Of a stretch of DNA of 64,000 nt, positions 55,713-64,000 are shown in pieces (positions within the stretch are counted from its first letter, which is position 1; each line of letters starts with the position of its first letter). This DNA comes from Blasia pusilla (lineage: Eukaryota; Marchantiophyta; Marchantiopsida; Blasiales). Both the position numbers and the translations under genes were made by a program. Location: assembly GCA_050084515.1 (NCBI GenBank), contig CM114274.1:40114001-40178000 (forward strand). Reading direction: 5' to 3'. The notes under the pieces are model-generated. The model worked only from the letters and a program-made list of their open reading frames with translations, was not told where the DNA came from and did not search any database.

Positions 55713-56927
55713 ATGAACTTTTTCACGGGAAGGTTTGCTATTCTATGCGTGGGAGTGGGGGGGATGGCTTATGTCTACTACCTCGTGATGAAATTGCCCA
55801 AAGGCGTCGCTCGACTCATCGCTCTTCTGCCTCTGCTCCCGTTTTTTGTGCTCGTTCCATGGAATGCAGAGACTGCATGTGAAAGAGCGCTGATAGCCTT
55901 CCTCTTTACGTGGATGGCCTGCTTCAAGCTGGTTTTGGTAGCTTACGATGCAGGCCCGGCGAAGGATCCACTGGTGTTGTCTTCTTTTTTTCGATTCTTC
56001 TGCGCCATGAGCTTGACACTGCACATCGACTGCGAGCCTCCGCGGACTCAAACCTCTGGGAACGAGAATTCGGGTGACTCCACTGCGAGGAGGAAAGGAG
56101 AGAGCAGCGCTAGGAGCGGCCTGGTGAAGAGGAAGCCTGGAGCTGGAGATACAAGTGCAGGAGATGAGAAGACGAAGATGGAGATGGAGAAAGAGAAAGA
56201 GAAGAACGACGGGAAGTCAAACTGGTTGGTAGTCCTTGCAACTTCTATGGATTGGAGAATCGTCTTGATCCGTTGCGTCGTCTACGCGGTTTTGACAGAC
56301 TCCTGGCTACGCGTCTGTATGGCACATGACAACATGCCTGTGCTTGTCCAGAGCTTCAACTATTGCATTTTGCTGTACCTGGACGTGCTCTTCACCTTCG
56401 AGCTTCCCGCCGCGCTGTGCGTGGCGATTCTGGGTGTGAAGATGCCCGCTCAGTTTAACATGCCAATCCTGGCCGACTCTCTGGGGGATTTCTGGGGAAA
56501 GAGATGGAATCTACTGGTGAACAATCTGTTACGGGTTGCAATCTACAACCCGATCCTGAAAGCTCTCTCACGATCTGGGAAGAAGCCCCCAGACGGAGTC
56601 AGAGCACTGGCCACCCTCACTTCGTTCCTGGTCTCCGGTCTCATGCATGATGTCCTTTTCTTCTACATGAACAAGAGGCCTCCCACGTTTGAAGTGACCT
56701 TGTGTTTCTTGATCAACGGAGCGGCCACTGTCTTGGAGACTTTTCTCAAGCACAGAAACATCTATCTACCACGAATTGTCAGGCGAGTGTACACTCTCAG
56801 CTTCGTATTTCTCTGCACCAGTTGGCTTTTCTACCCTCCCATCATACGCACAGGAATGGTCAGGCAGTACATGATAGACGTTACAAAGATTTTAGGCTGG
56901 ATAAAGCAGAATCTCATGTTCTATTAG
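55713..56927 (+). CDS. Plant-type wax ester synthase (MBOAT, long-chain-alcohol O-fatty-acyltransferase)
   Basis: An intact single-exon frame of 404 codons. Such enzymes make wax esters from fatty alcohols and acyl-CoA in the ER membrane. Membrane helices are seen near residues 6-25 (FAILCVGVGGMAYVYYL), 32-50 and 62-82, and several in the second half. The conserved DFWGKRWN block lies at residues 259-266, and the MBOAT catalytic His is His312 in LVSGLMHD, followed by a VLFFY helix. The C-terminal YPPIIRTG is also typical. A Lys/Glu/Ser-rich hydrophilic stretch (residues about 105-170) makes it longer than the usual 340-380 residues. Acyl-CoA:sterol acyltransferase is a close alternative from the same family. 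The start MNFFTGRF fits the family's short N-terminus. Confidence 0.88.
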   Translation: MNFFTGRFAILCVGVGGMAYVYYLVMKLPKGVARLIALLPLLPFFVLVPWNAETACERALIAFLFTWMACFKLVLVAYDAGPAKDPLVLSSFFRFFCAMSLTLHIDCEPPRTQTSGNENSGDSTARRKGESSARSGLVKRKPGAGDTSAGDEKTKMEMEKEKEKNDGKSNWLVVLATSMDWRIVLIRCVVYAVLTDSWLRVCMAHDNMPVLVQSFNYCILLYLDVLFTFELPAALCVAILGVKMPAQFNMPILADSLGDFWGKRWNLLVNNLLRVAIYNPILKALSRSGKKPPDGVRALATLTSFLVSGLMHDVLFFYMNKRPPTFEVTLCFLINGAATVLETFLKHRNIYLPRIVRRVYTLSFVFLCTSWLFYPPIIRTGMVRQYMIDVTKILGWIKQNLMFY

Positions 56928-59100
56928 AAGGGGAAAAGGAATCCGCGGAGAGACTCCATTTTCAGGCTCCTGCTGCACTCCATACAACGGTATCGAGTCC
57001 CGGACTGCTTCGAATTAGATCGATGAGTAGCAAGTAGAGAGATTACTCCTTGTACTGTACGACCTCTTATGTGCCAGAGGGTCTTCAATTCATCTCATTT
57101 CCCAAGGAAACTCCACCAGCGGAAGGGGGATCCTAGGATCAAATCCCCGTCCACTGGGCATTTAATCCAAGGATTCTCGCATTGTGAGGAACGTCTACTA
57201 CCACTAGCCCAAACTATGGCACTTCGTATATCTACGTAGCATTCGTCGGCGACACCGTGTAGAAGCTGGAATTAAGGAGGCTCCACCCTCCAAAGCACGA
57301 CTTAGTGGTATGAACAATTTCTCAGCAGAGATCTAATTCTGGAAATGTTCTTGGCCGTTGACTGCTAATATTCCTGGTAGGAGCTGGGAATGAACGGAGT
57401 AGTTAAGACTACCGCCAACCTCACTTGTTTTGCAGGAAAGAAATATCGGATTTGCCTGCTTGCCATAGGGCGACTTGAGCGCCGTGGGAATCAGCTTTCC
57501 ATGTGAGGAGCAGCTAATCAAATCCAGCCGTCTACCCGTTTCCCTCATTTGTGTACACTTCAACTGCTTCTCCAGTTTCACTCTTATATGTTTCGAACGC
57601 GACTGAGGAATGCTGTGTCAAGCCGAATCGACTTCCTTCCGCTCTCACACTGGAATTGTCTGTCCTTCAGAGTCGTCTCCCTTCACTTCCAGGACATCGC
57701 TGGACGAGAAACAAGTTCTCAAGGCTGTGAGATTCTTGACAAAGATTACGGCTCTAATATTTCGCTCTGCTCGTTTCACTGCAAAGTACACCCATCGAGT
57801 GCTACAGAATTTGATGAGACCGCATTTCACAAGAGCAGCGCCTCTCGGAGCGGAAACTGAAGTGTCTTGAGTATGAAATAGGTCACCACTCCCTACAGCG
57901 AACTAGGCTGCTCTTAAAGATCACACAAACATCTGCAGACGCACGAAGACTGAGATCGAACGGATATCCTCGCCATTTCTCAAAGGAGGAACATCCAAGT
58001 TACCGCATGACTATCCTTCCGTCCACCCCACAGAGTTTTCATTAGACGTGTGATGAGTTTCAACAAATCTTCATTCCGAACTACGGAAATCCATAGAATT
58101 GATGATTCTCCTCAGCGTACAGCAGCGACACAAACCTGTCACCTTCCCGGACCCACTTTGACGCGGTGTGGAAGGACGTGAGAGTTGCATGACCTCACTT
58201 GTGCGTTTCCGCAATCGTCCTCATCGCACAGGCTTCATGAAGCACCACAATTGCTCTTCCACATATCATCACCACAACCGTCATTAGGCGCAGGACAGGA
58301 ATCGTAGCCCATCCCCTTCGCTTCGACATTGGTTTCTCGTTGTGTGTTGAGCATAATCCATCGAATGAATGAGGCTATGGAAAAAACAAAGAAAGAAAGA
58401 AATCTCAAGCACCCGTGGATGATTCGATTTGAAGGCATAGAAAATGGACTGGAAGGATGGATGATCCGAACACTGTTGGAGAAAGTACTAGCATGTTGAG
58501 AATGCAGGAACGAAGAAGAGTTGCGTGGACTAATTGTCGGATATCCACGGGTGCTTGAGATTCTATTTTCGGAGGTGGTCTATAACGATTCCTGGCCAGG
58601 TGAGGGAGGGCCTATGGCGAAACCCATAAGAGTCACTGGGCAGGCATTAAAGGCGCCTCGGGGACTCGCTGTATTTAGGAACAAAGAGATATAAACTTTA
58701 ATTGAAATGTATGATGAAAACCCATCACGATACGAAGGAAGGGGGCAAAGACTTATAAACTTTATGATGATAATCCATCACCATGCAAAGGAGGGGGGCA
58801 TAGAGAGCCAAAAACCCAGAGGTCATGAAGAGACAAAAGGGGGACTTCCCCCTAACGACCAAACTCACCAACATCTAGCGAATATCAATAACATCTAGAG
58901 AATTATGGTTACTATTAAGTGGGCCTTTAGCATTGGCGCCTCCAACTGCCTGAGCCCACCGCAAAAGCCCATTTGCTTGGGCACGTTACAAAACTATGAA
59001 GACCCGTTGCCTACAATAAAGAATTGCAATGGCTAAGGACAACCCATTTCTCGACAAGAGATGATGGGCGCAATCCGTTAGGAATGAGTCAAACCTCTCC
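56928..59100. other. No recognised gene
   Basis: 3' flank of the wax synthase and beyond. Short frames near 57333-57870 have no domain I can name. A small tandem duplication lies at about 58690-58803 (TATAAACTTTA.....CCATCAC units). Confidence 0.45.
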
Positions 59101-59114
59101 CCCATAGCCCCGTC

Positions 59115-59440
59115 AAGGTTGCACACGACAAAGTTTGTGTCCGCGGACATGTCCATGTCCGCGGACTTATGTCCAACCTATGGACAGACATGTCCGTGCG
59201 GGCCTAGGTACCTGCGCATGGGGCCCGCAGCCGTTGCATGGCCCGCAACCTGGCCTAGGCCCGATGCGGGTTCGAGGCCCGCCCTAAGCCCGCTTGGAGC
59301 CCGCACCCAATCAACCGAGAGTCAGCGCCCAATCAACCGAGAGCCCATGCCTGCCCGCCCGTGCTCGCACCTGCCCGCCTCGAGCCCACACTTGCCCGCC
59401 GGGAGCCCGCGCCCAATCAACCGAACTTTGGCCTAGACAC
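59115..59440. repeat. GGTTGCA-start repeat and GC-rich CCCAATCAACCGA units
   Basis: Begins GGTTGCACACGACAAAG with two TCCGCGGAC motifs as in the GGTTGCATG family, then turns into a GC-rich stretch with GCCCG runs and three CCCAATCAACCGA units (about 59307, 59329 and 59411). Confidence 0.5.
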
Positions 59441-59899
59441 CATTCTTGTTGAGAACTAGGGATATTTTAATGATATGGAATCGTACTATAGTGGTGGAGA
59501 TCTTGGAGATTATGATTCTCATTTCACATTGAGGCGTTCCTGATTTACACGTTACTACAAAGTATTTTTTTGTAATTCTATTAAATTAAGCCTGGATCAC
59601 GAAGTATTCGAATTCATTTTATGCTCTCTCCTACAAACCTTTTCAAACCAACTTGAACAGATTGTCTGGATAAAATTGTATGGACTCCTATTTTATTTTA
59701 GGATACCATCCTCCACGTCTTTGTGTGTGTATGCTTTGAATGTAGTTAAGAAAAATTGAGTATCGTAAAATGAGTTGTAACGTTTATAATGGATTAATTT
59801 TGGGGTTTGTATGACAGTGTAGCATCCTCACGGAAGGCTGATTAACTATGGATATGACCCTAAGAAAATCGTGGAATATTTAGTGTATGTTTTCCAACA

Positions 59900-60479
59900 T
59901 GTCGTGCGAATCCACATCGTCATACAACATACATCGCTGACATACCATACGCCCATACATACATAACATAGACGAGAGTATCCACAAACGCAAGTGTACC
60001 ACAACTGAAATGCGTGAAAGACCTAGTGTCATAAAACACGTTTACAATCACATACAATCGAGCCAAACCCACTCCACGATGGGAGAATCTAGGTCGAAGC
60101 TTGCGGGAAACACCATAGCCAAGAGCTCTACTCACTACCAAGGCTAACTCCCAACGCAACAGGCTCAACTCAAAGAACTGACTGTTCTTTGAGTGCACTC
60201 CACCTTATATCCTCCAACCTAAGAGCGGGCCCCACTTTGGGAAAGTCACCCCAACCGAGTAACCCCAACCCTATGTATGGAACCGCATCTCTACCAATCC
60301 ACTACGGTCCTACATAAGGAATGGCCTCTACTAGCACACCATACTCTACGACATAATCCGTATGGTCATGACAGTTGTCGTGCGAATCCACATCGTCATA
60401 CAACATACATCGCTGACATACCATACGCCCATACATACATAACATAGACGAGAGTATCCACAAACGCAAGTGTACCACA
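59900..60479 (-). repeat. E1' 3' LTR with internal direct repeats
   Basis: Minus strand: starts TGTGGTACACTTGCG, ends TTCGCACGACA, 580 bp. The blocks 60376-60479 and 59900-60003 are the same 104-bp sequence. A TATA-like GATATAAGG lies near 60207-60215. It matches E1's LTR closely. Confidence 0.82.
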
Positions 60480-60654
60480 ACTCGCCCCCCTAACAGGCGG
60501 TTAGGTCCCTCTAACTCCCAAGTAGCCCTATACATCTACTACATGCTATACACCTTCTTGGGTGCCCGAATCAGAAGGCCGGGTGCTAGGTTGCCCCATC
60601 GTTAGTCGCACATCTGTAATCCATATCATGCAAAGATCAAGTCATCTACCTCTC

Positions 60655-60990
60655 CTAAGTACATCGAGGACAAACCCACCTTCCAAAGAGGGAACAACAT
60701 CCAAACGTGGAGTCAAACACATCATGTGCCAACCCCTAGAACACCGATCACACACCAACATACGGGCTGCGTTACCAGCAGACCCACACAACATGCACCT
60801 CAAGCTAGCACGTATCATGGCTAAGCTTGGGTCAACAGTACCATCCACATTTGGAAGATGACATGGCGCACAATTACGCACATGGTCCTTCCAAACAACT
60901 CCATCACGACCCTCCAACATGAGAACTTGAAGCTAACACCTCACGCACTTTTCGTAAAATAGTGCGCCGCCGTCACATCCAACGTTGTCG
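60655..60990 (-). pseudogene. E1' integrase tail and PHD finger
   Basis: Minus-strand reading: LEGRDGVVWKDHVRNCAPCH, then LRCMLCGSA (about 60800), MLVCDRCSRGWHMMCLTP and, after a single missing base, GRWVCPRCT with the stop at 60655-60657. All eight ligands of a C4HC3 PHD finger are present. Only one indel separates it from a complete module. Confidence 0.85.
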
Positions 60991-62125
60991 GGCAACTGCT
61001 GCAAATAGACATAGTCCCCACATGGAACCTACGAATCGATGGTCGATAACCTCCACCCGAATGGTTGCATACCGCAACGTATCCCTGTGTTGAGCAATGG
61101 CAAGATTCTCAAAGTTTGTTGGCATAACTCTCTGAAAGAGCTCCGCTCACGAGAACACACCCTCATCCACATCTCTGGATCATCAAGGTTCACCACCTCA
61201 CTAGACTCCCGACCAATTCTTTGTTGGCAAGTCCGGATCTCGGCCGATAATGAAAATAAGGTGAGAAGGAAGCCAAGGATGCTTGGCGATCGAACCTATA
61301 CCCCATGGCTAACCATGGCAACCGAATATCCGGTCTCCAAGATGCCCTTCAGAGGCCATACTTGCGCAATGCCCTCTTCACCGTCTGAACCACACGCCGG
61401 CCAAACCATCCGCCTCTAGATGATCTCGAGACGTGGTCCGATGATCAATCAACGCCTTGTCACACAAGACCTGAAACTCACCTCAAACTCAGACTGGTCG
61501 GTCAGCACTTCAGCCTGGTGCACCAAAATGACTAAGCACTCTATCCAGAAATGCATACGCCGTTCCTCACTCGCCTTGTCCGGTAATGCCACCAACTCAA
61601 TCCACTTGAGAAGTGCTCCACCATCACCAACACATATCGATGATGTCGCGATACCAACGGTAACGGTCCCCAAAGTCCACACTCCAACGGTAACCCAACC
61701 CCATAATAGGCAAGGGGTGTAATTGTGGTGTAGGGGCATTAAATGATGCCCTCACCCGGTCACAAACCATTCAACGTGACACCAACTGTTGCACTTGAGT
61801 ATGCATGCCACGCCACCAATATCGCCAAGGAGTAAGCTATACGACGCTTTACCCCAAAATGTCCCAACTCCTCATGGGCATGTCGCACAATGCGCGCTCT
61901 CTCGAGCCAAATGTGGCACTACTGTGACTCTACCATCCTCCCACACGCGGAGAATATGTGTTCCCTCCAATTGATACCTCTTAGCACGTTGAAGAACACG
62001 GTCTCGCTCCTTGGCACTCACTATGCCTGGCACCCTACTGGTCCGTAGGAACTCCAACACCAACGCATCATCATGAATATCACGTTGATCCGTACCACCA
62101 TCTCCAACCTTAGGATCTGAAGGTG
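60990..62125 (-). pseudogene. E1' integrase (multiple indels)
   Basis: The N-terminal part reads VLEFLRTSRVPGIVSAKERD (62063-62000), then the H2C2 module (histidines near 61875, cysteines near 61765) and the core. LTDQ (about 61505) and DHxxADGLA-like sequence (about 61425) remain. Several one-base deletions, some at the same places as in E1, break it. Confidence 0.85.
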
Positions 62126-62130
62126 GCCAT

Positions 62131-63513
62131 CTACCCTCGACTAGAGTAAGATATCATGTGGTCCTCCATACTAGAGTCCACCCCTAACCAACATAAAAAG
62201 GCGGATGCATGCCAACCTGGCACCATCTCCCCATCAACCTCGCCATGCCATCTAGCCCCAGTTGTATCCTCTTGGCTAGTACATGGGTTCCTACTCAACC
62301 CATCAGCATCAAGGTTGGAAACTCCAGGTCTATGTACCACCTGGAAGTCATACTCCTGTAAGATAAGAGCCCACCGTGCAAGCTTCCCCGTAAGCTTGTC
62401 CGACTCCATCAACCACTTGAGCGGCTGGTGATCAGTAACAAGGGTAAACTGTGTGCCAAACAAGTAACACCTAAAGTGTGCCACAGCCCACACTATTGCC
62501 AAGCACTCTCCCTCATATGAACTATAGCGCGACTCCGCTGCATTATTTGAACGACTTGCATAGGCCACCACAAACTCCATGTGCTCATCATCATGTTGTG
62601 TCAACACCGCTCCAAGTCCCAACCTACTCCAATCAGTGTGTAACTGAAATGGGTGCCCTCTGATAGGTCTCCTCAAGATAGGCGCCGCCACCAACTGGGC
62701 CTTAAGCTCCACAAAAGCTCTCTCCTGATCATCTCCCCAGTGCCACTCTTGATCTGATTTCAGCAATTGGTTCAAAGGCTTTGCAATAGCACTAAATCCC
62801 TTCACATACCTCCGATAGTAGTTCGCCAATCCCATGAATGCTCGAACTCTACTCACATCTATCAGACGCGGAATAAGTGCAATAGCCTCCACCTTTGCTT
62901 GCTGAAATCCCAAACCACCTGGATAGATCACATGACCCAAGTACTCAACATCCTCATGGAAGAACTTACACTTTCCTGGATGCAAACGTAGACCATGAGC
63001 TTTCAACCGCTCAAACACCATCTGCAAATGTATCTGATGCTCCTCCACCGTGTTACTGAACACCAAGATATCATCAATGTAACACCGAACAAAATCCAAC
63101 CCCGCTAGGATCCTGTCCATCACTCTTTGAAACTCGGCAGGTGCATTCTTCAACCCAAAGGGTAAGAATTTCCACTGGTACAAACAATCCTTGCCATGAG
63201 AGTTGACACCCCAAAATGTTGTCTTGGCCTTGTCACTCTCCCGAATCGGCAATTGATGGTATCCTGCCCGAAGATCCAAAGTACTGAAAATCTTTGCCTG
63301 TCCCACCACATCAAAGATCTCCTCAGGTGTAGGCATGGCATACCTATCGGCCTTGGTTTGCCGATTGATAGGACGGTAATCTCCACACATCCGCCTATCC
63401 GTGTAGTTGCCATGCATATCCTTTTTAGCAGGCATGACAGTGGCTGATGCATACTCTCCATGCGACAACTCCACTAATCCAGCCTCCAAAAGGTCCAACG
63501 TCCTACTAATCAA
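62131..63513 (-). CDS. E1' reverse transcriptase-RNase H, intact 460-codon frame
   Basis: The only uninterrupted pol segment of the family here. RT: MPAKKD (residues 27-32), LDLRAGYHQ (79-87), FLPFGLKNAP (116-125) and the active site YIDD (145-148). RNase H: Asp294 in TDWS, Glu334 in YEGE, Asp361 in TDHQ and Asp404 in DADGLSR, so all four metal ligands are kept. It ends shortly after RNase H because of a frame change at the start of integrase. A one- or two-base deletion near 63512 separates it from the upstream linker frame (63510-63728). The first Met is internal, not a true start. Confidence 0.92.
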   Translation of the reverse strand: MISRTLDLLEAGLVELSHGEYASATVMPAKKDMHGNYTDRRMCGDYRPINRQTKADRYAMPTPEEIFDVVGQAKIFSTLDLRAGYHQLPIRESDKAKTTFWGVNSHGKDCLYQWKFLPFGLKNAPAEFQRVMDRILAGLDFVRCYIDDILVFSNTVEEHQIHLQMVFERLKAHGLRLHPGKCKFFHEDVEYLGHVIYPGGLGFQQAKVEAIALIPRLIDVSRVRAFMGLANYYRRYVKGFSAIAKPLNQLLKSDQEWHWGDDQERAFVELKAQLVAAPILRRPIRGHPFQLHTDWSRLGLGAVLTQHDDEHMEFVVAYASRSNNAAESRYSSYEGECLAIVWAVAHFRCYLFGTQFTLVTDHQPLKWLMESDKLTGKLARWALILQEYDFQVVHRPGVSNLDADGLSRNPCTSQEDTTGARWHGEVDGEMVPGWHASAFLCWLGVDSSMEDHMISYSSRG

Positions 63514-64000
63514 GTCCTCTCCATATCACTATATCGAGAGGGACGACGGAAGATTGGCGTATCACTAGCCAAATCAATCCGTATACCGGGTCCAACCAGA
63601 GAACCCAACTCCTTCATGCTAAAGGCAAAACAACTCCTATAAGCACGTAGGAACTGTGTCAAGCGTCGTTTCTCACCTCCCGTAAGCTTGGGCCCAAGTA
63701 ATGGCTCCCAAGTCTCCTCCACTGGCATACTAGAGGGAGAGACGATGCCATTGGTCGCTACATAACCCCCTCACAAGATGATACACCCTTAGCTACACCA
63801 TCATCTGAGCAAATAACTCCTCCACCAGCATGAGCAACCAACTCCACATGCCCAGCCATTACATCCCATCTACTCCAAGGATGCAAAATACTACTCTCCT
63901 TGCCCCCAGCCGATGCCTCTACCGTCCCGGTAGCCATCGAGCTCATTACAAGGGGTGGAAGACCCACAGACATAGTCCGAAGTTGACGCTGCTCGGCCAT
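63510..64000 (-). pseudogene. E1' linker between DNMT and RT
   Basis: The stretch 63728-63510 reads LGPKLTGGEKRRLTQFLRAY through GPGIRIDLASDTPIF, the N-terminal lead-in of RT. The stretch 64000-63758 aligns with E2 15420-15490 (post-motif-X linker) and is Gly/Ala-rich. No domain of its own. Confidence 0.7.

Larger units (their letters stand above)
59900..64000 (-). mobile_element. E1': 3' part of the PHD/DNMT retrotransposon
   Basis: Minus-strand sister of E1 with 3' LTR (59900-60479), polypurine complement (60484-60495), PHD finger, integrase, and a complete RT-RNase H frame. The sequence at 63758-64000 matches the linker that directly follows DNMT motif X in E2 (AEQRQL versus AKQRHL), so the methyltransferase should lie just past the window edge. 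E1 and E1' have their 3' ends facing each other across 56 kb. Confidence 0.93.

Noticed and set aside
1-64000. CRISPR arrays, bacterial operons, rRNA genes
   Set aside because: No regular repeat-spacer arrays, no bacterial gene order or ribosome-binding sites, and no rRNA sequence were seen; introns and plant transposons mark nuclear plant DNA.

Overview
The window reads as nuclear DNA of a land plant or close streptophyte relative. Three host genes look plant-like: a GID1/CXE-type carboxylesterase, an AAAP-family amino-acid transporter with GT-AG introns, and a plant-type MBOAT wax synthase. They sit in a sea of nested transposable elements. I cannot name the species. A DNMT3-type methyltransferase (not the circularly permuted DRM type usual in flowering plants), carried by the main retrotransposon family, fits a non-flowering lineage such as a bryophyte, lycophyte or alga, but this is only a hint.

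The main content is one Ty3/gypsy-like LTR retrotransposon family, present as at least six broken copies: E1 (1-3792, +, cut by the window start), E2 (about 11675-19310, +, the most complete), A (42320-44920, -), B (44921-50995, -, apparently inserted into A), D (51003-54290, +, LTR piece, leader and gag) and E1' (59900-64000, -, cut by the window end). Overlaying the copies gives this order: LTR, leader, Gag with CCHC knuckles, aspartic protease, a DNA cytosine-5 methyltransferase (DNMT) domain, reverse transcriptase, RNase H, integrase with H2C2 and DDE parts, an SH3-like tail, a PHD zinc finger ending in CPRCT-stop, polypurine tract, LTR. The DNMT domain and the C-terminal PHD finger are the unusual parts: the element seems to carry both a writer of DNA methylation and a reader of chromatin.

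Region by region: 1-3792 is E1. 3793-6932 is the right part of a CACTA-type transposon with a multi-exon gene and a CACTAGAAG terminus. 6936-9240 holds a dispersed LTR-like repeat, a pyrimidine-rich repeat, a degenerate ORF and a MITE-like copy. 9240-11530 has no recognised gene. A tRNA-like sequence lies at 11530-11600. 11675-19310 is E2. 20446-21537 is the carboxylesterase. 25088-29419 is the transporter. About 31060-42319 is a large DNA transposon of unusual type, with a minus-strand multi-exon gene ending in a Ulp1-like protease and arrays of GGAACT..AGTTCC palindromes at both ends. 42320-54290 is a nest of A, B, D and two R-repeat insertions. 55713-56927 is the wax synthase. 59900-64000 is E1'.

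All retroelement copies are damaged. Many of their in-frame stops sit where a sister copy has CAG, CAA or CGA, or where TGG is expected, as methylcytosine deamination would produce. The host genes CXE and wax synthase are intact single-exon frames. Many single-base indels separate the element copies; some could be assembly errors.
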